The translations under genes and the position numbers were made by a program. The notes under the pieces were generated by a model. The model saw nothing but the letters and a program-made list of their open reading frames with translations. It ran no database searches and was not told the origin of the DNA. 64,000 nucleotides of DNA from Halopiger djelfimassiliensis (lineage in GTDB: Archaea; Halobacteriota; Halobacteria; Halobacteriales; Natrialbaceae), in NCBI RefSeq assembly GCF_000455365.1, contig NZ_HG315688.1, positions 124,001 through 188,000 of the forward strand, in the 5' to 3' direction. This document shows, in pieces, positions 9,259 through 17,763 of the stretch (the stretch's first letter is position 1; the number at the start of each line of letters is the position of its first letter).

Positions 9259-9281
9259 GTCCGAAGGTGGCCACCTGCCGT

Positions 9282-10349
9282 ATGCGCATTCTGACCGTCG
9301 TCGGTGCCCGGCCGCAGTTCGTCAAAGCCTTCGCCGTCTCGCGCGAGCTTCGATCGGCACACGAGGAGATCCTCGTCCACACAGGGCAGCATTACGACGA
9401 GGAACTGTCCGACGTGTTTTTCACGGAACTCGGGATTCCGGAGCCGGAGCACAATCTGGGCGTCGGATCGGGGAGCCACGCCCGCCAGACCGCTTCCATG
9501 ATGACGGATCTCGCGGCGCTGGTAGACGAGTACGACCCCGACGTGGTGCTCTGTTACGGGGACACGAATTCGACCCTCGCGGCGAGCCTCGTCGCGTCGA
9601 AACGAGACGTCGAACTGGCACACGTCGAAGCCGGCCTCCGGAGTTACAACCGCGAGATGCCCGAAGAAGTCAACCGCGTTCTCACGGACCACGTCTCGGA
9701 TCTCCTCTTCGCGCCGAGCGAACGAGCCATCGAAAACCTCGCCGACGAAGGCCTCACCGAGGGCGTTCATTTCGTCGGCGACGTGATGTACGACGCCCTG
9801 CTGTGGGCCCGCGAGCACGCGCCGACCCGGTCGACGATTCTGGACGACCTCGAGATCGAGGACGAGTACGTCCTCGCGACCGTACACCGACCCCGGAACA
9901 CGGATTCGATCGATCGTCTCGAGACGATTCTCGCGTGTCTCGCCGACGACCCGCGGCGGGTCGTCTTCTCCGCCCATCCGCGGACGCTCGATCGACTCGA
10001 GGCACACGGCTTGTTGCAAACGGCCGAGCGGAAGCTGACGGTCATCGAACCGGTCGGCTACCTCGATTTCCTGACGCTGCAGACGAACGCGGCGGCCGTC
10101 GTCACCGATTCCGGCGGCGTCCAGAAGGAAGCGTTCTTTCTCGACGTCCCCTGTATCACGCTTCGCGAGGAAACCGAGTGGCCCGAAACCGTCGCAGCCG
10201 GCGGCAACGTCCTCGTCGGCGCGGACGCCGACGCGATCAGGGACGCGCTCGAGGACCCACCCACGGCACCGTCTACCGCCGAGCCCTACGGCGACGGCAC
10301 TGCCGCAGCCGACGTCCGGCGGCTCCTCGCCGAATCAATCAGTCGATGA
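9282..10349 (+). CDS. wecB: UDP-N-acetylglucosamine 2-epimerase (non-hydrolysing)
   Basis: WecB/MnaA interconverts UDP-GlcNAc and UDP-ManNAc in the cytosol. Starting at the ATG at 9282 the protein has 355 residues, the normal size. Visible family motifs are VVGARPQFVKA at the N-terminus, GQHYDEELSD, HVEAGLRSYNREMPEEVNR, HPRT and VTDSGGVQKEAFF, the last with the conserved Asp/Ser and Glu of the UDP-binding pocket. Its product would feed ManNAc-type sugars to the surrounding glycosyltransferases. Its last 11 bases overlap the end of the convergent glycosyltransferase gene. Confidence 0.95.
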   Translation: MRILTVVGARPQFVKAFAVSRELRSAHEEILVHTGQHYDEELSDVFFTELGIPEPEHNLGVGSGSHARQTASMMTDLAALVDEYDPDVVLCYGDTNSTLAASLVASKRDVELAHVEAGLRSYNREMPEEVNRVLTDHVSDLLFAPSERAIENLADEGLTEGVHFVGDVMYDALLWAREHAPTRSTILDDLEIEDEYVLATVHRPRNTDSIDRLETILACLADDPRRVVFSAHPRTLDRLEAHGLLQTAERKLTVIEPVGYLDFLTLQTNAAAVVTDSGGVQKEAFFLDVPCITLREETEWPETVAAGGNVLVGADADAIRDALEDPPTAPSTAEPYGDGTAAADVRRLLAESISR

Positions 10350-11448
10350 GATCCTCGTAGAGCGCGACGAGCGATTCGGCCTCCGCCTCCCAGCTATACT
10401 CGGCTTCGACGAGCGACCGCATCGCCGTCGCGTCGTAGTCGGTGTGTAGCGCCGTTTCGACGGCATCCGCTGCGGCGGCGGTATCCCCTTGCGGGACGAC
10501 GTGGCAGTACCGGTCCGGAACGAATCTGGAGACGGCGTCGACTGGAGTCGTGACGACCGGCAGTCCAGCGTACAGGTACTCGAACAGCTTCGTCGGAACC
10601 CCGTGTCGGTAGTGGGCGGTGTCCAACAGTGCGAGTCCCACGTCAGCCGAACGAAGATACTGGAACATCTCCTCGTACCCCAGGTATCCGGGGAATCGAA
10701 CGCGTGACTCGAGGTTGCGTTCGCGAACGAACCGTCCGGCTCGGGCCCGATCCGCGTCGGATTTCCATGATCCGACCGCCCACAGTTCGACGTCGACGTC
10801 ACGACTGACCAGTGCATCGAGGAGTTCGAGCATCCGGTGGAGGCCTCGAACCTCGACGAGACCGCCAACGTAACAGAGGACGTGGTCAGCGGTCCGTTCT
10901 ATCGAACCTGTCGGGGATGGCAACGAGTTCGTTCGGGGATAGTTGTGGACGACAGAGACCGTCTCGCTTACGCCAACGAACGGCTCCGCGATCCACTCGG
11001 AGACGGCTACGATAGCGTCGAAGCGAGTCGCTGCGAGCCGTTCGACTTTCGGAATGCCGTGTGATAGCAACGGCACGACCGGCTCCGGAATCCACTCCCT
11101 GGTCGTAGCTACGTGGCCGTAATCCTCGTGAACGTCATAGATGACGGCGCTGTCGGTCGTCTCGGAGAGATAGATTCCGACCGGAATCAACTCCGGATCG
11201 TGGAAGTGATAGAGAGCCGCGTCGATGGCCGTTGCGTTTCGAACTACCCGCCGGATGCTGCGCCATCGATCGAGCCGAGTGTCGGCGGCTCCGAGGTCGT
11301 AAAATCGGACCCCGTTTCGGCTCCGGCCGGGGGGTTCGTGGGCCATAATCCCGACATCGAACCCCGATCGCTCGAGACTCAGCGCTTCCTTGTCGAATAT
11401 CCGTGTATCGACCGGGTCGTGAGCCGTCGTCAGGTGAAGTCCGTCCAT
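10339..11448 (-). CDS. Glycosyltransferase family 4 protein
   Basis: This 369-residue GT-B enzyme begins MDGLHLTTAHDPVDTRIFDKEA, a common start of capsule glycosyltransferases, and contains YDVHEDYGH, YVGGLVEVRGLHRM, and FEYLYAGLPVVTTPV in the C-terminal donor-binding domain. The donor sugar is not predictable. It is convergent with wecB (11-base overlap) and divergent from the phosphatase-superfamily gene at 11572. It probably extends a lipid-linked oligosaccharide on the cytoplasmic face. Confidence 0.9.
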   Translation of the reverse strand: MDGLHLTTAHDPVDTRIFDKEALSLERSGFDVGIMAHEPPGRSRNGVRFYDLGAADTRLDRWRSIRRVVRNATAIDAALYHFHDPELIPVGIYLSETTDSAVIYDVHEDYGHVATTREWIPEPVVPLLSHGIPKVERLAATRFDAIVAVSEWIAEPFVGVSETVSVVHNYPRTNSLPSPTGSIERTADHVLCYVGGLVEVRGLHRMLELLDALVSRDVDVELWAVGSWKSDADRARAGRFVRERNLESRVRFPGYLGYEEMFQYLRSADVGLALLDTAHYRHGVPTKLFEYLYAGLPVVTTPVDAVSRFVPDRYCHVVPQGDTAAAADAVETALHTDYDATAMRSLVEAEYSWEAEAESLVALYEDLID

Positions 11449-11571
11449 CTGTTCGGTGTACTGGAGACTCGCTTCTGGTGTCCACGGGCCGTGATATCAG
11501 TCTATCGTCCGGTTGTCAGTCGCTGAAACGGAACCCCTAGTTTTCCTCGATCGCTGGACGAGCAATGGACT

Positions 11572-12957
11572 ATGGCAGACCGGCCGAACGTTTTCGTCCT
11601 CTCTAGCGATTCCCTCCCGTACTCGTGGTTCGAAAATCGGAGTCAACAGCTTGCAGCACGCGTGAACGGGGTGAACTTTACGGACGCGATCGCACCGGCA
11701 TCGTTTACGAGTTCGGCGGTGCCCGCACTGGTTACCGGAACGTACACGGACGAGATCTCGGCGTGGGGGATTCCCGAATCCGGGGGACCGACGCCGGTTT
11801 CGGAGGCGTTCACGGGTGGCGGGTACGACTGCGCCCTGTGGACGGACAACTACCTCTTCGGCGCGGAATACAACTACGACCGGGGATTCGTCACCGGCAA
11901 CCTCGGACGACCGAGTCGGAAAAAACGTCTCGCAAACCACATCAAGGAGAGTCCGCTCGAGCCGGCGTTCGGGCTCTTCGAAACGCTCTATTTCAACGTC
12001 GTACAGCCGATACAGAACGTCGGCGGAGCGAACGAGTCGTTCTACAGGGATGCGAACGAATTGCACTCCCGAGCGCTCGAGTGGCTTCGGGACCGGCGGT
12101 CGGACGCCCCGGTATTCTGTTGGATCCACTACATGGATACGCATCATCCGTATCAACCTCCGAGCGAGTACATCGACGAGCGGCAGTTCAATCGATATCG
12201 GTCGCGAAGCGAGCTAGGGGAGTTCACGCGAAACGCGATCAAATCGAACGGTGAAGGGTTGAGCGAGCCGGAACTGGAAGACGTCGCCACTGCGTACGAG
12301 GCGTGCTGTGAGTATCTCCACACGGAAGTGACCGACTTCGTCTCCACGCTCGAGGAACGAGGACACTACGATCCGGAGTCGGATGTCGTCGTCATCACGG
12401 CCGATCACGGGGAGATCCTGTCCCGCGACGAATACGGAATGCTCGGCCACGTCCCACCCGCGTTCTGGGAGGACATCGTGCGGGTTCCGCTCGTCATCGG
12501 ACGACCGGACTGGCCGGAGTCGTCGAACGATGGCCAGGTAAGCCTCGTCGATCTGAAATCGCTGCTGGTGGATGCCGCCGGACTCGAATCCACCCCGACT
12601 ATGCGACCGTCGGAGCTACACCGCGAACGGGTGTTGATGGTCTCCGAGTGGGAAGAACGCGACGACGGATCGATCACGACGTACCGCGGCATTCGTTCGG
12701 AATCCGGACGGAAGTGCTTCGGAGCACGGCGGGAGGGGTCGGACCAGGTGATCTGTACGGCGGTCCGGGACCACACCGAAAAACTCGTCTGGGCTAAAAG
12801 CCACGCTGTTTCCGCGAACGATATCCCCACGGAGTACGAACCGCTCTATTCGCGACTCGGCGAACGCGGTGGCGTCATCCAGTACGATACCGCCGCTCCG
12901 ACGGTCGATCACGGCGCTACCGAGGATCATCTCCGCGATCTGGGATACCTCGATTAA
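11572..12957 (+). CDS. Alkaline-phosphatase-superfamily enzyme, annotated type 'sulfatase', with Thr at the nucleophile position
   Basis: This 461-residue protein has the sulfatase/alkaline phosphatase fold: a metal-binding Asp at 13 (VLSSDS), WIHYMDTHHPYQPP at 184-197 and VITADHGE at 274-281 (D278, H279), then H293. The nucleophile segment reads ASFTSSAVPALVTG. It lacks the CxPxR or SxPxR formylglycine motif of true sulfatases and instead has a Thr (T46) spaced T-x3-V-P, as in phosphoethanolamine and phosphoglycerol transferases. There is no signal peptide or membrane span, so it should be cytosolic. A phospho-group hydrolase or transferase acting on a glycan or its precursor is more likely than a sulfatase; that is inference. 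It overlaps the next, convergent gene by four bases at TTAA. Confidence 0.85.
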   Translation: MADRPNVFVLSSDSLPYSWFENRSQQLAARVNGVNFTDAIAPASFTSSAVPALVTGTYTDEISAWGIPESGGPTPVSEAFTGGGYDCALWTDNYLFGAEYNYDRGFVTGNLGRPSRKKRLANHIKESPLEPAFGLFETLYFNVVQPIQNVGGANESFYRDANELHSRALEWLRDRRSDAPVFCWIHYMDTHHPYQPPSEYIDERQFNRYRSRSELGEFTRNAIKSNGEGLSEPELEDVATAYEACCEYLHTEVTDFVSTLEERGHYDPESDVVVITADHGEILSRDEYGMLGHVPPAFWEDIVRVPLVIGRPDWPESSNDGQVSLVDLKSLLVDAAGLESTPTMRPSELHRERVLMVSEWEERDDGSITTYRGIRSESGRKCFGARREGSDQVICTAVRDHTEKLVWAKSHAVSANDIPTEYEPLYSRLGERGGVIQYDTAAPTVDHGATEDHLRDLGYLD

Positions 12958-14162
12958 GGTTTCGACCGAAGACGACGGGCCGGTTTTTTACGCGAGCCGT
13001 GCTCTTCGGCCGCGTCTCGGAATATTCGTTCGACGGCTTTCGCGTTCCGCTCCCAGCTAAAGGCGTTTATCGCCGTTCGCTGGCCGCGATCACTGACGCG
13101 CCGTCTGAGGTCGGGGTCGGCCCGGAGTTCCTGCAGGACTTCCGCTATCGCATCCGGCTCGTGGGGCGGGACGAGAAAGCCGGTCTGGCGATCCGTGATG
13201 TAATCCGCGGGTCCCTCCCCTTCGCAGGCGATAACCGGCAGCCCACAGGCCATCGCCTCGAGATAGGCGATCCCGAACGCCTCCTCGTAACTCGGCAGGA
13301 CGAACGCGTCCGCCGACTGCAGATACCCGAAGACGTCCCGGTGTGGGACCGACCCGGTAAACGTTACGTCCGCCCTGATTCCAAGGTCGGTCGCATACTC
13401 TTCCAGTTCCGCTCTGAGCGGTCCGTCACCGACGATCAGGTACTCGAGACGCTCCGGGAGCTTCGCGATCGCCTCGAGCGCGTACCGGTGGCCTTTGGTC
13501 TCCGTGAGGGACCCGACGCTGATGACACTGCAAGACGTTCCGTCCGGTTCTCGAGGAGAGGTCTCGGCTATCAGTTGCACCGGGATACCGTTGTGGACGA
13601 CCTCGATGTCGTGTTTCCTATCGAACTGACTCGTGAAGATCCGACGGAGCTTGTGGCTGTTGAGGATCACCGTCTCGGACGACGCGACTGCGGTTTCGAC
13701 CTGCGGCTCAATGAACGGCCGGTGGATCGAGTGCTGGAGATCGGCCCCGTGGATCGTCGTCACCAGCGGAATCTCGAGCGATCGGGCGAGGGGGGCGGCC
13801 GCGAACCCGTCCGGAACGGCGACGTGTGCATTGACGAGATCCGCGGACTCGAACAGGGGTCGGTGGTTCCGGAGCGTTCGCCGGAACGAGTAGGCGACCA
13901 GCGGGAGGGTTTCGGGCCGAGGGAGGGAGAAATATCGAGGATAGTACACGGTAACGTCACCGTAGCGGTCCCTCTGTGGAATAGTCGCCGACGAAGGTCG
14001 GTTCAGTAGACGGGAAACCGGTCGGGGAACGTACGGGACGGGTGAGATAACCCGGACGTGATGTCCGCGGTCCGAGAGCGCTTCCGCCTGTCGCAGGACG
14101 AAGATACCCTTCGTCGGCTGTTTCGGGGTCGGAAAGAGATGAGAGACGAAGACGAGATCCAT
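12954..14162 (-). CDS. Glycosyltransferase family 4 protein
   Basis: This 402-residue GT-B protein has the N-terminal motif VSHLFPTPKQPTKGIFVLRQ, IHGADLQHS, VHNGIP and the classic GT4 donor-binding signature EAFGIAYLEAMACGLPVIA, whose two Glu residues contact the donor phosphate and sugar. The C-terminal tail is basic (RKKPARRLRSKP), possibly for membrane contact. The stop codon is shared with the convergent upstream gene (TTAA at 12954-12957). The acceptor is unknown, but it is presumably the same lipid-linked glycan. Confidence 0.92.
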   Translation of the reverse strand: MDLVFVSHLFPTPKQPTKGIFVLRQAEALSDRGHHVRVISPVPYVPRPVSRLLNRPSSATIPQRDRYGDVTVYYPRYFSLPRPETLPLVAYSFRRTLRNHRPLFESADLVNAHVAVPDGFAAAPLARSLEIPLVTTIHGADLQHSIHRPFIEPQVETAVASSETVILNSHKLRRIFTSQFDRKHDIEVVHNGIPVQLIAETSPREPDGTSCSVISVGSLTETKGHRYALEAIAKLPERLEYLIVGDGPLRAELEEYATDLGIRADVTFTGSVPHRDVFGYLQSADAFVLPSYEEAFGIAYLEAMACGLPVIACEGEGPADYITDRQTGFLVPPHEPDAIAEVLQELRADPDLRRRVSDRGQRTAINAFSWERNAKAVERIFRDAAEEHGSRKKPARRLRSKP

Positions 14163-14275
14163 ACTGACCGCTGGGCCGCGTTCGCCAAAAGTAAGAACCG
14201 GATACTCGAATTCGAGATCGCAAACGGTAGAAAGATAGTTGTGTTCCCTGGTGGGACGAATGCCACATTGGCGGC

Positions 14276-15592
14276 ATGGCTGTAAAGTTTGATACCCATC
14301 AATGGCTGTCCGGATACGGCATCGGGGCCGTGATCTACGGGCTGGTTGTTGCCGTACTCTGGAGCCCGTACTTTACACCGCCGGCCACGATCGGGCCCGA
14401 AGGCGGGATTTTACGGGCGGATCAAGTTCTGCTCCCGCTCGTGGTTGGTCTCATCGTTTATATCAACTTCGATAGGGTCAATATCCCGATCAATCATCTT
14501 CTGATGGGACTTCTCGCAGTTACGATCACGATCGCAGTGAGCGTTACGGTCAACGCGGTCATCTACGGCGGTCCCGCGGGGATCAGCGAGTTGTATGATC
14601 TCATCATCTGGATCGGATACGTCGGACTCGTCGTAGCAGTCGGTGGAAATCTCCCGACAGAAACCGCGAAACGTGCGCTTTTGCTCATCGTCTTGCTATC
14701 CGGTGGAGTCGCAGTAGTGGCGATATTACAGTCGCTGAACGTCACGTTCGCAGTAGAGAGGATCGCGCCGATATACACTGCTCGCGAACAACGAATCATC
14801 GTACAGGAGCCGACTGCAACGACTACGAACCCGAATACGCTAGCTAAACTCCTGCTCCCGCCGTTGTTCTTCGCGTTCGCCCAGAGCTATCGACATATCG
14901 CAAGGGACGCTCCACTGCAGAAAGAGAGGTTGATCGGTTGGATGGCACTGTCCCTTCTTTTCAGCGCTTCGATCGTAGTAACTGGGTCACGGAGCGGGTT
15001 GATCGCAACCGTAATCGGGTTCTGCGTCGTCGGGGCTGTTATCGCTCTCGGAAGGATCGGTCAACGGAAACGACGACGAGCGACGATACTGGCTACGTCG
15101 CTCAGTGGGATCGTCGGAATCTTCCTCATCGTAGTCGTCTTCGAAGTCGGACGGCTTGCCTATTTACAGAATCCGTTACAGGACAATTCGCTCCAAACAC
15201 GGTTCGAAATCTGGAATACGGCCGTTCCGATAATACTGGAACAACCGCTTATCGGACACGGCCCATCGAAAGCCGTGCAGTTAGATGCAGGAATCGTACA
15301 CATCGAGAGCGGATTTCTCTCGTGGTGGTATCACTACGGGGTAACTGGTATTATCGCGTTTGCCGTGGTACTCGGTGGCGCTCTCAAAATCGGGATCGAA
15401 AAAACAATTGACGGGACACTGTTCGAGTACCAGCCCGTATTCTGGGGTGCAGCAGTTGCGGTCGTCGGATGGTTCAGCGGTTCCGTTGCAGCATGGACGG
15501 TCGCTGGAGTCCCACAGTCTCGCCGCGTCTTTACGCTTAGCCTACTCATCGTCGCATTGTTGATTTCGAGTGTGAGTCAGGAACACGACTAG
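14276..15592 (+). CDS. O-antigen ligase/polymerase-like (Wzy/WaaL) membrane protein
   Basis: The 438-residue protein is almost entirely membrane-embedded, with about ten hydrophobic segments and one larger outside loop before RFEIWNTAVPIILEQPLIGHGPSKA, the pattern of the O-antigen ligase family. TGSRSGLIA near residue 240 matches the conserved 'GSRSG' segment. It should join or transfer oligosaccharide repeat units on the outer face of the membrane. Base composition is visibly lower in GC than the flanking glycosyltransferases, as is common for polysaccharide polymerase genes that are exchanged between strains. It overlaps the convergent gene by four bases at CTAG. Confidence 0.85.
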   Translation: MAVKFDTHQWLSGYGIGAVIYGLVVAVLWSPYFTPPATIGPEGGILRADQVLLPLVVGLIVYINFDRVNIPINHLLMGLLAVTITIAVSVTVNAVIYGGPAGISELYDLIIWIGYVGLVVAVGGNLPTETAKRALLLIVLLSGGVAVVAILQSLNVTFAVERIAPIYTAREQRIIVQEPTATTTNPNTLAKLLLPPLFFAFAQSYRHIARDAPLQKERLIGWMALSLLFSASIVVTGSRSGLIATVIGFCVVGAVIALGRIGQRKRRRATILATSLSGIVGIFLIVVVFEVGRLAYLQNPLQDNSLQTRFEIWNTAVPIILEQPLIGHGPSKAVQLDAGIVHIESGFLSWWYHYGVTGIIAFAVVLGGALKIGIEKTIDGTLFEYQPVFWGAAVAVVGWFSGSVAAWTVAGVPQSRRVFTLSLLIVALLISSVSQEHD

Positions 15593-16740
15593 ATGGTACG
15601 ACGAAAGAGTTCCGCGAGTCGTTCCGCCGATCGCTCTCGCGTGTACTCGTCGTACGGGCCGGGACCGAGCGCTCGAGGCCGAGTCTCGAGAAGCCGACCG
15701 AGAGCCTTCGTGATCTCGTCGGTTCGATTCCGGGCGACGTAGCCGTGCTCGAATCGGGAAACGACGTTCGCCATCGATCCGGTCGGCGGCCCACACGCGA
15801 GGATCGGCGTTTTACAGGCGATGTAATCGAAGATTTTGGTCGTCATCTCCTGAGGAGAGCCGCCGGAAACGGCCAGACCGACGTCAGCGCGTTGAATCCG
15901 CCGTGCAACCTCCGACCGGTCGACGAAACCCGTACACTCGAACCGGTCGGCGAGGCCGAACCGATCGACGGCCGACCGGACGGCCGGCTCCGGCTTTCCG
16001 ACGTGGAGAAACCGAACGTCGCCTTCCGGCTTGACGTTCGACAGCGCACGAACGAACGGCGTGACGTCCCTGTAGTGACCGAACTTTCCAGCGTAGACGA
16101 TCGTAAACCGGCTGGGGCTCTCGACGTCGTGATCCGGGAAGTCAGCCGGATCGTACCCGTTCGCTATCGTTCGGAACTTCGACGACAGCGACGGATACTG
16201 GTCTCGATACGCGTCGGTGATGCCGTCCGTCGCAGTCGTCACGGCCGTGGCCGTTCGCAGAACCCGCGGTTCGGCGAGTGACGAGACCGCGTCGTTCACG
16301 TGCCCGAAAACGGTTCGTTCGGGCGTGTAGGGTTGGAGCGTCCACGCGTCTCGAAAGTCGGCAACGTACGGTATCCGTAACATCGGGCTCACGAACAGCG
16401 CGGCCGTGAGTGGAAGGAACGGGCCGGCAGTGTGCCAGATCACGTCGAAATCGATCTCCCGATGGAGGCGTCGGATCTCCCGGCAAAGCGGCGGCATCCA
16501 CCGTATCTTGTCGAAGTCCTTGGGAGCCGTCGGCCAGACCTCGGAAACGCGGTGTATCGTTGCGTTTCCCCCGTCGTCAACCGCAGCATCGGTCTGTGGC
16601 CCGGCATTACCGGCCGCGGTGAGTACGTGAACATCCCAGGGTTCCGGCAGGTATTTGGCGAATTTCGAGATGCGGATCGAACCGATCCCACCGCCGGGCG
16701 GATAGTTGTACCCGATGAGTAACGGACGGAGTTGTGACAT
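15589..16740 (-). CDS. Glycosyltransferase (GT4-like)
   Basis: This 383-residue protein begins MSQLRPLLIGYNYPPGGGIGSIR, the N-terminal GT-B signature with a Gly-rich acceptor loop. It contains WHTAGPFLPLTAALF, PYVADFRDAW, ANGYDPADFP and FDYIACKTPILACGPP, all typical of GT4-like enzymes. It lies two bases downstream of the glycosyltransferase at 16743..17750 and is co-directional with it and with the ABC exporter, so the three probably form an operon transcribed leftward. Confidence 0.9.
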   Translation of the reverse strand: MSQLRPLLIGYNYPPGGGIGSIRISKFAKYLPEPWDVHVLTAAGNAGPQTDAAVDDGGNATIHRVSEVWPTAPKDFDKIRWMPPLCREIRRLHREIDFDVIWHTAGPFLPLTAALFVSPMLRIPYVADFRDAWTLQPYTPERTVFGHVNDAVSSLAEPRVLRTATAVTTATDGITDAYRDQYPSLSSKFRTIANGYDPADFPDHDVESPSRFTIVYAGKFGHYRDVTPFVRALSNVKPEGDVRFLHVGKPEPAVRSAVDRFGLADRFECTGFVDRSEVARRIQRADVGLAVSGGSPQEMTTKIFDYIACKTPILACGPPTGSMANVVSRFEHGYVARNRTDEITKALGRLLETRPRALGPGPYDEYTRERSAERLAELFRRTI

Positions 16741-16742
16741 CG

Positions 16743-17750
16743 TCAGAGGGACCGATACAACTCGAGCAGCCGTTCGCCGACGGTACGGAGATCGTGGTGT
16801 GAAGTAACGTAGTCACGGCCGTCCAGACCGAGAGTGTGGCGACGCTCCGGATCGGCTGCGAGATCACGAAGCACGTCAGTGACCGTCTCCGGCGTCGCGG
16901 TAACGATCGGGAGCGAATCGGGGTATCGCTCCGCGATGTCGTCACGGAGGAAACAAACGACCGGCGTCGCCGTCGCCATTCCCTCGAGTGCCAGATTGCC
17001 GAAAGTGCCGAGTTTGAGTTGGTCGACGACGAGAGCCGCGCGTTGCAGTTCCGCGATGACGTCGTCGTGTGTCCCCTCGATAACGGCAAGTTCGACGTTT
17101 AGCCCGTCGGCCTGAAGCGCTTCGACGGCAGCCTCGATCGTCGCCGTCCCTTTCATCTCACGGTTACTCGGCGCATGCGCGATTCGAATCGTATCGGTCG
17201 TCTCCTCGGAGTCGGACGGCTGAATCCGGTCACAGTCGACGGCTCGAGGAACGTATTCGACACGGTCGAAGTACTGCTCGACGTACGGTTCGAGTTCGTA
17301 GTAGCGAACGATGGCTACGTCGATCGCCTCGTTCAGCCGTTCCAGATACTCCTCGTCGGGACCCGTTCTCGGCCACGAATCCGCGTCCAGATACGGGCTT
17401 TGTGCCGCTGCGTTTCCCACCGATCGGATTTCGCTCCCGCAAAACGTCATCACGACCGGCTTGCCGAGCGCAGTTGCCGCTCGAAGGTCGAGGCCACCGA
17501 GGATCGTTCGCCCGAACCAGTAGTTGAAGACGTCGAACCGACGCAAGGCGGTCGCCGTATACCTCATCCGGCGGAGTCGTCCGCGCCAGCGGCCGGGGTG
17601 TCCGTTCGGGTAAATCAGTTCGTCGTAGGGGTACCCGTACTGATGTGGGTGGAACACCGCTGCCGTCGCATCGTGACCACACTGCCGGATGGCTTTCGCA
17701 TAATTGTACACTTGGCCGGAAATCTCGACGGGACCGTGGAATACGTTCAT
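16743..17750 (-). CDS. Glycosyltransferase (GT-B fold), short type
   Basis: The 335-residue protein begins MNVFHGPVEISGQVYNYAKAIR, a start shared with haloarchaeal glycosyltransferases, and has RAVDCDRIQP, IAHAPSNREMKGTATIEAAV and LGTFGNLALEGMATATPVVCF, the donor-binding region of GT4-like enzymes. It lies 13 bases after the ABC transporter gene stop and two bases before the next glycosyltransferase, an operon arrangement. Donor and acceptor are unknown. Confidence 0.85.
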   Translation of the reverse strand: MNVFHGPVEISGQVYNYAKAIRQCGHDATAAVFHPHQYGYPYDELIYPNGHPGRWRGRLRRMRYTATALRRFDVFNYWFGRTILGGLDLRAATALGKPVVMTFCGSEIRSVGNAAAQSPYLDADSWPRTGPDEEYLERLNEAIDVAIVRYYELEPYVEQYFDRVEYVPRAVDCDRIQPSDSEETTDTIRIAHAPSNREMKGTATIEAAVEALQADGLNVELAVIEGTHDDVIAELQRAALVVDQLKLGTFGNLALEGMATATPVVCFLRDDIAERYPDSLPIVTATPETVTDVLRDLAADPERRHTLGLDGRDYVTSHHDLRTVGERLLELYRSL

Positions 17751-17763
17751 GGGATGTCACCAG

